Assembly: GCA_027307165.1 (NCBI GenBank)
Contig: DAHUXM010000021.1
Span: 363,337 to 427,336, forward strand
Length of the DNA stretch: 64,000 nucleotides
Origin: Gemmatimonadota bacterium
Lineage (GTDB): Bacteria; Gemmatimonadota; Gemmatimonadetes; Gemmatimonadales; Gemmatimonadaceae
Direction of reading: 5' to 3'
Shown: one piece after another, positions 56,658 to 64,000 of the stretch
Numbering within the stretch: position 1 is the stretch's first letter
How the letters are laid out: the number at the start of each line of letters is the position of its first letter
Notes under the pieces: generated by a model
The model's database searches: none
Told to the model about the DNA's origin: nothing
The model's input: only the letters and a program-made list of their open reading frames with translations
Made by a program: the position numbers and the translations under genes

Positions 56658-58237
56658 TTTGCGCCTCCGGAAACAACCAGACCGCGCATGCCAAGTGCGT
56701 CGTACGTCATGCCGGCGAACGCCGATACGTCGGACGCCATCGCAGCGAACACTTCGCTGGCGAGATAGTAGGCGTTGCCCTTGCCCAGCGCGGCGAGCAC
56801 GTCGCCGACGACCCACCAGCTCGGGCGCGCCATTCCGGGCGCTGCCTTGGCCTGGTAGAACCGCTGTACACGCCCGCGCAGATTGGTGAACGTGCCGTCC
56901 TCTTCCGCATGATTCGCAATTGGAAGAACGATCGCGGCCGTGCGCAGATTTTCGGGAAGTGTCGTGCCGATGACGATCACCGCCGCCGCAAGCGCGAGCT
57001 GGGCCGGAGTGATATTAGCAGCATCCGCGTCGGCGACGATCAACACGTCACCAGCCGTAAGACCGTCCAGCAACGAAGCGGTGCGCCTGAAGCCGAGCAG
57101 CGTGGCGCCATCACCGTTTGCCGCGCGATCCGCACGGAGCGAGAGATCGGGGACTCCCGGAAGCGGTGCTTCGGGGCCCGTTAGAACCGTGAATGCACCC
57201 GTGCCGCCGTTGGCCCGAATGAGCTGCGACAGCAGATACAGCGTTTCGTTGGAGAGATTGGCCGATGCGGCGACGAAGACACGATGTCCATCCAGCAAGG
57301 CCGCCGTTGCAGGAATGGCGACGTCCCAGTCCGCTGCAGCGAGCGACTCGCCGCGACGCACGAGCGGAACCTCGACGCGATCCTGGCGGTTGATCCAGCG
57401 ATAGTCGAGCCGTCCAGTATCGCACATGAAGTACTTGTTGACGTGCTCGTTGGGGCGCGGACGGAACCGGATGACCATGTTGTCGCGCGTGTCGATCGAG
57501 ATGTTGCAACCCTGGCTGCAACCGGTGCAGATGGACGGTGCGTGATCGAGTTCCCACGAGCGAGCCTTGTTGAGCGAATCCTTGGAGAGGAGCGCGCCGA
57601 CCGGACAGAGGTCGATGACATTTCCGGCCCATTCATGCGTCAGGTCCTTGCCCTCGAACTTTCCGATCAGCGCGCGATCGCCGCGCTCGGTGACATTGAG
57701 CACCGTGTCCTGTGCCATCTCGTCCATGAAGCGGACGCAGCGCGTGCAGAGGATGCAACGGCTGGTGGTGTAGAGAACGTCACCACCGAAATCCTCGACA
57801 GGGTTGAACCGCTTGGGGTCGCGCAGGCGCGATTCCGCGGGTCCTTCCTGGTAGGTGAAGTCCTGCAGCTCGCACTCGCCGGACTTGTCGCAGATCGGGC
57901 AGTCGAGCGGATGATTGATGAGCAGCATCTCGAGCACGCCCTTGCGCGCTTCGAGTGCCTTCTCGGTATAGATGTGCACGACCTGCCCTTCAGCTGCAGC
58001 TGTCGCGCAGGCTGGTGCTAGCTTGGGCGCCTTCTCGACGTCCACCAGACACATGCGGCAGTTGCCGGCGATCGAGAGGGCCGGGTGATAGCAATAGTGC
58101 GGGATGAGAACACCCGCGCGCTTGCCAGCCTCGAGAATCGATGTCCCTTCGGGAACCGAAACCGGACGCCCCTCGATGGTGAGATTCACCATCTTCGGCT
58201 GCGTTACCGCCGTGGTCGGCTCCGCGGTTGTAGCCAT
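56654..58237 (-). CDS. nuoG: NADH-quinone oxidoreductase subunit G, short form
   Basis: The 527-residue protein holds the 2Fe-2S ferredoxin domain (YCYHPALSIAGNCRMC), the His-Cys-ligated cluster (HPLDCPICDKSGECELQ), the 4Fe-4S set (CILCTRCVRF, CPVGAL) and CTGCSQGCNISI of the molybdopterin-type region. NuoG is often 700-900 residues; here the molybdopterin-like domain after residue 300 is shortened. It starts with ATG right after the nuoF stop TAG. Confidence 0.95.
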   Translation of the reverse strand: MATTAEPTTAVTQPKMVNLTIEGRPVSVPEGTSILEAGKRAGVLIPHYCYHPALSIAGNCRMCLVDVEKAPKLAPACATAAAEGQVVHIYTEKALEARKGVLEMLLINHPLDCPICDKSGECELQDFTYQEGPAESRLRDPKRFNPVEDFGGDVLYTTSRCILCTRCVRFMDEMAQDTVLNVTERGDRALIGKFEGKDLTHEWAGNVIDLCPVGALLSKDSLNKARSWELDHAPSICTGCSQGCNISIDTRDNMVIRFRPRPNEHVNKYFMCDTGRLDYRWINRQDRVEVPLVRRGESLAAADWDVAIPATAALLDGHRVFVAASANLSNETLYLLSQLIRANGGTGAFTVLTGPEAPLPGVPDLSLRADRAANGDGATLLGFRRTASLLDGLTAGDVLIVADADAANITPAQLALAAAVIVIGTTLPENLRTAAIVLPIANHAEEDGTFTNLRGRVQRFYQAKAAPGMARPSWWVVGDVLAALGKGNAYYLASEVFAAMASDVSAFAGMTYDALGMRGLVVSGGAK

Positions 58238-59551
58238 CTACGCCACCGCCGCGGTAACGGGGTGGAACTTCGGCTTCTTGATCAAGGCTTCGAACTCCGA
58301 ACGGAACTTGTTGATACCGGATACAACTGGAACAGCACAGGAATCGCTGAGCACGCAGATCGTCTTGCCAGTCATGTTGTCGGCGATGCTGAAGAGCGTA
58401 TCGAGATCTTCGTGGGTGCCCTCGCCATCGCGAATCCGCTCCATGATCTTCGTGGTCCACGCGGTGCCTTCACGACACTGCGTGCACTGGGCGCAGCTCT
58501 CGTGCGCGAAGAATCGTGCTGCGCGCGCGATCTGCTTGACCATGTTCTGCTGATCGTCGAAGACGATTACGCCGCCGGAGCCGAGCATCGAGCCCTGGTC
58601 GATGAAGCCCTCGTAATCCATTTTGGTGGCTTCGGCTTCTTCCATCGTCTGGATCGGGACGGAAATGCCTCCCGGAACGACAGCCTTGAACGTGCGGCCC
58701 GGAAGCGGACCACCGCACAGGTCGTACAGGAAATCCTTGAACGGGAAGCCAAGCGTCACTTCATAGTTGCCGGGCTTCGCGATGTTGCCGCATACGGAGA
58801 AGAGCTTGGATCCGGTGCTCTTGGGACTGGACAGCGACAGGCCCTTGTACCATTCGGCGCCGCGCACGATGATGTGCGGAACAGCTGCGAGCGTCTCGAC
58901 GTTGTTGATCGTCGTCGGCTGCGCGAAGACGCCGGACACCGCGGGGAACGGCGGCTTGATGCGCGGATTGCCGCGCCTGCCTTCGATGGAGTTCATCATC
59001 GCGGTCTCTTCACCGCAGATGTACGCGCCAGCACCCTTGTGGATCACGATGTCGATGCGCTTTCCGCTTCCCATCGCGTTCTTGCCGATGATGCCAGCAT
59101 CGTACGCCTCGCGAACTGCCTGGCGCATGCGAATCAGCGGCTCGGTGAACTCGCCGCGAATGTAGATGTACGCAGTCTCGGCGCCGATCGCGTAGGCGCC
59201 GATCGCGCAACCTTCGACGAGCGCGTGCGGAGTCCAGCGCATGATCTCACGATCCTTGAACGTGCCGGGCTCGGACTCGTCGGCGTTGCAGCACAGATAG
59301 TGCGGCTTGCCGTCGCCGGGCTTCATGAAGGACCACTTGATTCCCGTCGGGAAGCCTGCGCCGCCACGTCCGCGCAGTCCCGATGCCTTGACCACGTCGA
59401 CGATTTCCGCCGGCGACATCGAAAGCGCCTTCTGAAGTCCGTTGTAACCACCGCGCTTGCGCCAGCCGTCGAGCCCGATCCCGTCCTGATCGCCGAAGTA
59501 CTGCGACAGCACGGGAGTCTCGCGCGCGTGCGACGGATGCGGATATCCCAT
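58238..59551 (-). CDS. nuoF: NADH-quinone oxidoreductase subunit F
   Basis: The 437-residue NADH-oxidising subunit with the FMN/NADH loop LRGRGGAGFPTGIKW near residue 60 and the 4Fe-4S ligands ESCAQCTQCREGT near 349 plus a later Cys. I chose the ATG at 59551, which shares bases with the nuoE stop (TAATG); the frame to 59953 is a shadow of nuoE. Confidence 0.97.
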   Translation of the reverse strand: MGYPHPSHARETPVLSQYFGDQDGIGLDGWRKRGGYNGLQKALSMSPAEIVDVVKASGLRGRGGAGFPTGIKWSFMKPGDGKPHYLCCNADESEPGTFKDREIMRWTPHALVEGCAIGAYAIGAETAYIYIRGEFTEPLIRMRQAVREAYDAGIIGKNAMGSGKRIDIVIHKGAGAYICGEETAMMNSIEGRRGNPRIKPPFPAVSGVFAQPTTINNVETLAAVPHIIVRGAEWYKGLSLSSPKSTGSKLFSVCGNIAKPGNYEVTLGFPFKDFLYDLCGGPLPGRTFKAVVPGGISVPIQTMEEAEATKMDYEGFIDQGSMLGSGGVIVFDDQQNMVKQIARAARFFAHESCAQCTQCREGTAWTTKIMERIRDGEGTHEDLDTLFSIADNMTGKTICVLSDSCAVPVVSGINKFRSEFEALIKKPKFHPVTAAVA

Positions 59552-60060
59552 TACTTGAGCCCTGCCAGAATCTCGGGAACGCGGGCGGCGGTAACCGACT
59601 CGACGAATCCCTCGTTGATCATCACCGGCGTCGCAAAGCCGCATGCACCGAGGCACTCGACTTCGATCACCGTGAATTTTCCATCTGCTGATGTGATTCC
59701 GAGCTCGCCACAACCGGTCTGCTCGAGGAACGCGCCGACGACGTCCTCTGCACCACAGATGTTGCATGGCGTCGTGGTGCAGACCTGAATCAGGTATTTG
59801 CCGACCGGGTGCGTGTTGTACATCGTGTAGAACGTCACCACACCCTTCACGTATGCGGGGGTGAGTTCCAGCACCTCGGCGACCTCGGCCATTCCCTCGT
59901 CGCTTATCCAGCCGCGATCTTCCTGCACCATCCACAAAGCCGGAAGGATGCAAGCCATCTTGGTTGGATAGAACGGGAACAGCGCGTCCAGCTCCTTGCG
60001 CCGCTCGCCGACGAATACCGGCTGATATGGAGCGTCGTGGTCGTGCGTCACGGCCGTCAT
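59551..60060 (-). CDS. nuoE: NADH-quinone oxidoreductase subunit E
   Basis: The 169-residue thioredoxin-fold subunit holds a 2Fe-2S cluster: CTTTPCNICGAE near residue 93 and ECLGACG near 134. ATG at 60060 overlaps the nuoD stop as ATGA. Confidence 0.96.
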   Translation of the reverse strand: MTAVTHDHDAPYQPVFVGERRKELDALFPFYPTKMACILPALWMVQEDRGWISDEGMAEVAEVLELTPAYVKGVVTFYTMYNTHPVGKYLIQVCTTTPCNICGAEDVVGAFLEQTGCGELGITSADGKFTVIEVECLGACGFATPVMINEGFVESVTAARVPEILAGLK

Positions 60061-61370
60061 CGGTCGATCTCTCCCAGCACTACGTCGATGCTTGCGTTGA
60101 TGGCGATGACATCTGAAAGAAGATGGCCTTCGACCATCTTCGGGATCGCCGAAAGATTGAGGAACGATGGCGGACGAATACGCCACCGCACCGGTTTGGC
60201 AGTTCCGTCGGAAACCATGTAGTAGCCCTTTTCGCCGCGTGGGCTTTCCACCGCGACGTAAGCCTCGCCAACCGGCGGACGCGGGCCTTCCATCACCTGC
60301 TTGAAGTGGTGGATCATGGATTCCATTCCACTCGTCGCCTTGGTCTTGGACGGGAGAATCACGCGCGCATCGTCGACGTTGATCGGTCCGTCCGGAAGAC
60401 GGTCGAGCGCCTGCCGCACGATGCGCGCGGACTGGCGCATCTCCTCGACACGAACGAGATAGCGATCGTACACGTCACCGTTGACACCGACGGGCACTTC
60501 GAAATCGTAGGTCTCGTAGTCGAGGTACGGAAAGTCCTTGCGCACGTCGTATGAAACGCCGGACGCGCGTAGCATCGATCCGGACAGTCCCCAGTTGATC
60601 GCCTCTTCGGGGCTCATCACACCGAGCCCGACCGTGCGGCCGACCCAGATCCCGTTGTTCGTGAGAAGCTTCTCGACGTCATCCAGAACCTTGTCGAATC
60701 CGGCGAGAAAGCTTCTGGCATTGTCGGTCCAGCCGTCCGGAATGTCCGCCATCAAACCGCCGACGCGCGTAAGCGACGTCGTGAGACGCGCACCGGTCCA
60801 CGCTTCGAGCAGCTGATAGATCAGCTCGCGCTGATGGAATGACCACAGGAACGGCGTGTACGCGCCGATATCGATCGACGTGGTGCCGAGCCACACGAGA
60901 TGCGACATGATGCGCGACAGCTCGCATGCGATCACGCGAAGCACCTTGCAGCGCTCGGTTATCGTGATCCCGAACAGCCGCTCCGCACCGAGCGCCATTG
61001 CAACGTTGTTGCCGGGCGCATTGAGGTAATCCTCGCGATCGGTCCACGGGATTATCTGATTGTACTGACGATACTCGCCGGTCTTCTCGAAGCCGCAGTG
61101 CAGGTAGCCGATGTGTGGAATGCAGCGTACGACAGTCTCGCCGTCCAGCTCGAGTACCAATCGGAGCACACCGTGGGTCGCGGGATGCTGCGGACCCAGG
61201 TTGATGAGCATGTGCTCACCGTCGAGCGCCGGCTCCAGCGCGAGAGGCTCGGGGATTCCGATCGATACGCCGCCGTCGTTTGTCACGAGCGGAACGCGTT
61301 GTGGCTTGCCCGATCGATCGAGGCCGCTGGTCGAGAGCTCTACTTCTATTGTTCTTGTCTTGGTCGCCAT
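60057..61370 (-). CDS. nuoD: NADH-quinone oxidoreductase subunit D
   Basis: The 437-residue 49-kDa-type subunit lines the quinone pocket. NLGPQHPATHGVLRL with the key His, CGFEKTGEYRQYNQ and the C-terminal DVVLGEIDR are typical. A 30-residue N-terminal extension precedes the usual start. GGGAGAG lies in the end of nuoC before the ATG. Confidence 0.97.
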   Translation of the reverse strand: MATKTRTIEVELSTSGLDRSGKPQRVPLVTNDGGVSIGIPEPLALEPALDGEHMLINLGPQHPATHGVLRLVLELDGETVVRCIPHIGYLHCGFEKTGEYRQYNQIIPWTDREDYLNAPGNNVAMALGAERLFGITITERCKVLRVIACELSRIMSHLVWLGTTSIDIGAYTPFLWSFHQRELIYQLLEAWTGARLTTSLTRVGGLMADIPDGWTDNARSFLAGFDKVLDDVEKLLTNNGIWVGRTVGLGVMSPEEAINWGLSGSMLRASGVSYDVRKDFPYLDYETYDFEVPVGVNGDVYDRYLVRVEEMRQSARIVRQALDRLPDGPINVDDARVILPSKTKATSGMESMIHHFKQVMEGPRPPVGEAYVAVESPRGEKGYYMVSDGTAKPVRWRIRPPSFLNLSAIPKMVEGHLLSDVIAINASIDVVLGEIDR

Positions 61371-61375
61371 GATTC

Positions 61376-62086
61376 TTACTCTCCCGTCCTTTCACCGGAC
61401 GCGAGCCGGCGTCGCATGTCGTCCGGGATCTCGCTGAATGCCTCGGCGACAGTCAGCTCTTCCATCGAATAGCGTGATTCGGGATTCGCTGCGAGTGCCT
61501 GGCGCAGCTGCTCGGACCGGCTGAAGCGACCGCGGAGCGGGAAGTCCTTGCGCAGCGGATAACCTTCCTTGTACTGCTCCCACATCAGCAGCCGACGGAG
61601 ATCCGGGTGCCCGATGAACTTTATGCCGAACATGTCGTAACATTCGCGCTCGAGCCAGTCAGCGCAGCGATAGATGCTCCAGACGCTATCGACTTCGAGC
61701 GGTGCATCCTTGGGCAGCTCTGTCTTGATGCGGAGAAAGCGGCGATACGGAAGCGAGCGAAGGTGCCAGACCACTTCCATCGGAACTTCGGTCTCTCTGT
61801 ATTCGACAGCCGTGACGTCCGCGAGGAAGTCGTACTGCTGTGACGGATCGTCGTGCAACCAGCGAATGATATCACCGGCGCGGTCGCGGGCGACGAAGAC
61901 TGTCGTCTCGCCCCAGCCGACCGACACGCGCAGGATTGCGTCTCCGAACTGTTGCTTCAACGCCTGGGCTGACGGATTCGCATCTCCGCCGCGGTGCGGC
62001 AAATTCTTTGGCGTTGTTGCGGGCCTGGCGTTCGGGAGCGCGCTGCCAACGGATACGACGTCAAACGATTCAGTTAGTTCGGTCAC
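61376..62086 (-). CDS. nuoC: NADH-quinone oxidoreductase subunit C
   Basis: The 236-residue 30-kDa-type subunit. SIYRCADWLERECYDMFGIKF and RRLLMWEQYKEGYPLRKDFP are the signature. The first 50 residues are not conserved-looking. I chose GTG at 62086, overlapping the nuoB stop as GTGA; the frame to 62614 is a shadow. Confidence 0.93.
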   Translation of the reverse strand: MTELTESFDVVSVGSALPNARPATTPKNLPHRGGDANPSAQALKQQFGDAILRVSVGWGETTVFVARDRAGDIIRWLHDDPSQQYDFLADVTAVEYRETEVPMEVVWHLRSLPYRRFLRIKTELPKDAPLEVDSVWSIYRCADWLERECYDMFGIKFIGHPDLRRLLMWEQYKEGYPLRKDFPLRGRFSRSEQLRQALAANPESRYSMEELTVAEAFSEIPDDMRRRLASGERTGE

Positions 62087-62715
62087 GGCGTTGAACGCGT
62101 CTGATTGATCGAGTTGCCGAACGGCTCCGAAATCTCGTCGATCGCCGGCGGTGGAAGGTACAGCTGAGTCGTGGGATCGGGTTCCATCTCGTCCCGCAGC
62201 ACGCGGTCGGACATGCGCTCGCTCATCACTTTCTTCTGGAGCATCTGGATCCCGTACAGCAATCCTTCGGGGCGCGGCGGGCAACCGGGTACGTAGACAT
62301 CGACTGGAATGATCGTGTCGATCCCCTGCACCACTGCGTAATTGTCGAACATGTTGCCGGTGGATGCGCACGCACCCATCGCGATCGCCCACTTGGGCTG
62401 GGCCATCTGCTGCCAGATGCGGCGGATGATCGGCGCCAGCTTGAACGGCACTCGGCCGGCGCAGATCAGAACGTCGGACTGGCGCGGCGAGAACGACATG
62501 CGCTCCATGCCGAATCGTGCAAGGTCGAAGTCGGCGGCGGCTGTCGCCATGAACTCGATCGCGCAGCATGCGGTCCCGAACGGCATGGGCCAGAGCGAGT
62601 TTGCCCGGCCCCAATTGACGAGGAAATCGAGCCGCGTTGTGACCCAGCCGTCCTGCGACTGGGGGTCGTACTCGACGCGCTTGAGCGCCGAATCCGGGCG
62701 AGCGGTCAATCCCAT
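62083..62715 (-). CDS. nuoB: NADH-quinone oxidoreductase subunit B
   Basis: The 210-residue subunit carries cluster N2 next to quinone. The ligands are the twin Cys in GTACCAIEF, GACASTG and VPGCPPRPE. AGGAG lies 8 bases ahead of the ATG at 62715, which overlaps nuoA by 10 bases. It has a Pro-rich C-terminal tail of about 30 residues. Confidence 0.97.
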   Translation of the reverse strand: MGLTARPDSALKRVEYDPQSQDGWVTTRLDFLVNWGRANSLWPMPFGTACCAIEFMATAAADFDLARFGMERMSFSPRQSDVLICAGRVPFKLAPIIRRIWQQMAQPKWAIAMGACASTGNMFDNYAVVQGIDTIIPVDVYVPGCPPRPEGLLYGIQMLQKKVMSERMSDRVLRDEMEPDPTTQLYLPPPAIDEISEPFGNSINQTRSTP

Positions 62716-63110
62716 CTGAGTGCTCCTTTCTTCCACACGTACACGAAGCCGACGACGAGAATTGCCATGAATATGAGCATCTCGCCGAGGCCGAAGAACG
62801 ACGTCGAGCCGGCGGGGCACATGCCGCCGACGAGTTCCGCGCTGCATGACAGCTGGCGGAACGCGGCCGCCCAGGGAATCATGAAGACAGTTTCGATGTC
62901 GAATATGATGAACAGCATCGCGATCATGTAGAACGCGACCGAGAAGCGCTCTCGCGCGTCTCCGATTGCCGGAATTCCGGATTCGTATGCGGCACGCTTT
63001 ACCGGAGTCGGCCGCTTGCGAATCGTAAGGGCTGAAACTCCGATAATGAGGACGGCGTTCATGACTACGAAGCCGAGCAACAGCAGGACTGGAAAGTATT
63101 CTCGCGCCAT
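62706..63110 (-). CDS. nuoA: NADH-quinone oxidoreductase subunit A
   Basis: The 134-residue three-helix membrane subunit, with YESGIPAIGDARERFSVAFY and FDIETVFMIPWA as signature. A loop between the last two helices (RQLSCSAELVGGMCPAGSTS) is longer than usual and has two cysteines. It is the first gene of the nuo operon, with a promoter about 65-75 bases upstream. Confidence 0.97.
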   Translation of the reverse strand: MAREYFPVLLLLGFVVMNAVLIIGVSALTIRKRPTPVKRAAYESGIPAIGDARERFSVAFYMIAMLFIIFDIETVFMIPWAAAFRQLSCSAELVGGMCPAGSTSFFGLGEMLIFMAILVVGFVYVWKKGALRWD

Positions 63111-63151
63111 GCCGAATTGAGAGCAGGCGGCCGTTCTAGGCCAACCCGCAT

Positions 63152-63165
63152 GTGAAAAATTTCAC
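63152..63165. promoter_or_regulatory. Palindrome in the nuoA leader
   Basis: GTGAAA-AA-TTTCAC is a perfect 6-bp inverted repeat. It lies just after the predicted transcription start of the nuo operon and upstream of dcd, where a repressor or an RNA hairpin could act. Confidence 0.45.
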
Positions 63166-63181
63166 TAATGCGTCTTGGGAG

Positions 63182-63210
63182 ATTTTAGCGTATGTTAAGA
63201 CTCTTTTCAA
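63182..63210 (-). promoter_or_regulatory. Sigma-70-type promoter of the nuo operon
   Basis: On the minus strand TTGAAA and TAAAAT, each five of six matches to consensus, are exactly 17 bases apart. The start of transcription would be near 63175, giving a leader of about 65 bases to nuoA. Confidence 0.75.
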
Positions 63211-63234
63211 CGGAAACGATTTACTCGGAATTGA

Positions 63235-63786
63235 ATGTCCATTCAGTCTGATCGCTGGATCATCGAGCAAGCCGCGAAGGGAATGATCGAACCATTCGAG
63301 AACAGCCAGGTTCGCTCGGGTGTCATCTCCTACGGTGTCAGCTCCTACGGCTACGACATGCGAGTGTCGAACCAGTTCAAGATCTTCACAAACGTGCTCA
63401 ACTCGATCGTGGATCCCAAGCAGTTCGATCCCAAGTCGTTCGTGGAGTTCGAGGGTGACGTCTGCATCGTCCCGGCCAACTCCTTCGCGCTGGCGTGCTC
63501 GGTCGAGTACTTCCGCATTCCGCGCGACGTGGTGACGCTCTGCGTCGGCAAGTCGACGTACGCGCGTTGCGGAATTATCACAAATGTGACACCGTTCGAA
63601 CCGGAGTGGGAGGGCTTCGTCACGCTCGAAATCTCGAACACGACACCCCTACCGGCCCGGATCTACGCCAACGAGGGGATTGCGCAGGTCATGTTCTTCA
63701 AGGGTGACGAGCCACCGCTCACCTCGTACAAGGACAAGAAGGGCAAGTACCAGGGGCAATCAGGAGTGACGCTGCCGAGGCTGTAA
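63235..63786 (+). CDS. dcd: dCTP deaminase
   Basis: Dcd turns dCTP to dUTP (or dUMP if bifunctional) for thymidylate synthesis. The 183-residue protein has [14 protein letters not shown] near residue 32, [24 protein letters not shown] near 103 with the catalytic Glu in [14 protein letters not shown], and the C-terminal [13 protein letters not shown]. It is divergent from nuoA across 124 bp. Confidence 0.97.
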   Translation: MSIQSDRWIIEQAAKGMIEPFENSQVRSGVISYGVSSYGYDMRVSNQFKIFTNVLNSIVDPKQFDPKSFVEFEGDVCIVPANSFALACSVEYFRIPRDVVTLCVGKSTYARCGIITNVTPFEPEWEGFVTLEISNTTPLPARIYANEGIAQVMFFKGDEPPLTSYKDKKGKYQGQSGVTLPRL

Positions 63787-63794
63787 TCGGGTTC

Positions 63795-63819
63795 CGGCGG
63801 CACTGGACGCGTGTCGCCG
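63795..63819 (+). terminator. Hairpin after dcd
   Basis: CGGCGGCAC and GTGTCGCCG pair over 9 bases with one mismatch. There is no T-run, so termination is uncertain; it is also part of a worn copy of the repeat that follows. Confidence 0.35.
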
Positions 63820-63868
63820 CGAAAGTGGGTCACTGGACCCGTCGTCCCCGCGAGCGCGCCCCTGGAGT

Positions 63869-64000
63869 CGTCATTCCCGCGAAAGCGGGAATCCACGCGC
63901 AACCGTCATTCCCGCGAAAGCGGGAATCCACGCGCAACCGTCATTCCCGCGAAAGCGGGAATCCACGCGCAACCGTCATTCCCGCGAAAGCGGGAATCCA
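63869..64000. repeat. 35-bp tandem repeat with a GAAA-capped hairpin in each unit
   Basis: Three complete identical units of 35 bp begin at 63869, 63904 and 63939, and a fourth begins at 63974 and is cut by the window edge. Each holds ATTCCCGC-GAAA-GCGGGAAT, a perfect 8-bp stem. Degraded copies seem to lie at about 63800-63868. The core resembles the widespread attccc...gggaat (dRS3/REP-like) repeats. Units have no unique spacers, so it is not a CRISPR array. Confidence 0.9.

Noticed and set aside
58085..59788. 567-codon open frame opposite nuoF
   Set aside because: Shadow of nuoF; no domain or ribosome site.
63190..63234. Promoter for dcd
   Set aside because: TATGTT at 63191 resembles a -10, but no -35 lies at a usual distance.
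63869..64000. CRISPR array
   Set aside because: The 35-bp units are identical from end to end with no variable spacers, and no cas gene is nearby.

Overview
This is a 64 kb chromosomal fragment, GC-rich and gene-dense, with no rRNA, tRNA, insertion sequence or prophage that I can see. The combination of genes fits a diderm, respiring bacterium: a Kdo/lipopolysaccharide pathway (kdsA, kdsB, kdsD, lptB, lptC and an LptA/OstA-like protein), sigma-54, a 14-subunit NADH:quinone oxidoreductase, menaquinone synthesis by the futalosine route (mqnA, mqnC, mqnE), diaminopimelate-based peptidoglycan (dapF), and lipoproteins. The protein style and gene neighbourhoods look most like Gemmatimonadota. That assignment is inference from memory of the group and has not been tested by a search.

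Layout. 1-3.3 kb (minus): a flavin disulfide oxidoreductase cut by the window edge, a GH144-type glucoamylase-domain protein, and a membrane cytochrome b/molybdopterin fusion. 3.5-7.4 kb (plus): an animal-type transketolase and an AIF-like flavoprotein ending in a terminator, then a DUF4142 lipoprotein. 7.4-9.9 kb (minus): a ferritin-like protein, an FNT channel and an ene-reductase in one operon. 10-11.5 kb: small genes and a membrane-anchored TPR protein. 11.5-11.95 kb: the only gene-free stretch over 300 bp, full of inverted repeats. 12-27.8 kb (minus): one compact run, kdsB-pyrG-kdsA-kdsD-lptC-ostA-lptB-rpoN followed by glycosyltransferases, a YfhO-like protein and dapF. Most neighbours overlap by 1-4 bases, so envelope synthesis, CTP supply for CMP-Kdo and sigma-54 are probably co-expressed.

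28-40.2 kb (minus): yceD-rpmF-plsX-fabH-fabD-fabG-acpP-fabF, then mqnE-mqnA-mqnC, ispF, a XerC/D recombinase, an anthranilate/aminodeoxychorismate synthase amidotransferase and a secreted protein of unknown role. This joins fatty-acid, quinone and isoprenoid synthesis. 40.2-42.2 kb: a higBA toxin-antitoxin pair with an operator inside its promoter, a cupredoxin-like lipoprotein and a small membrane/coiled-coil protein.

42.2-63.1 kb (minus): nuoABCDEFGHIJKLMN, a phosphomannomutase/phosphoglucomutase, a short UPF0182-like membrane protein, carbamate kinase, sucC-sucD and ndk. These are packed so tightly that one good sigma-70-type promoter ahead of nuoA could serve much of the run, linking NADH oxidation, substrate-level phosphorylation and nucleotide triphosphate balance. 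dcd is divergent from nuoA. The window ends inside a 35-bp tandem repeat whose units each hold a GAAA-capped hairpin.

Many genes start with GTG or TTG overlapping the previous stop codon. Several starts were moved downstream of the longest open frame for this reason, and these choices are explained in each entry. The points most worth a second look are the non-canonical CX5CX2C cluster motif in MqnE, the unexplained 150-residue N-terminal domain on LptB, the cytoplasm-facing molybdopterin/cytochrome b fusion, the structured gap at 11.6 kb, and promoters that sit almost on top of their start codons.
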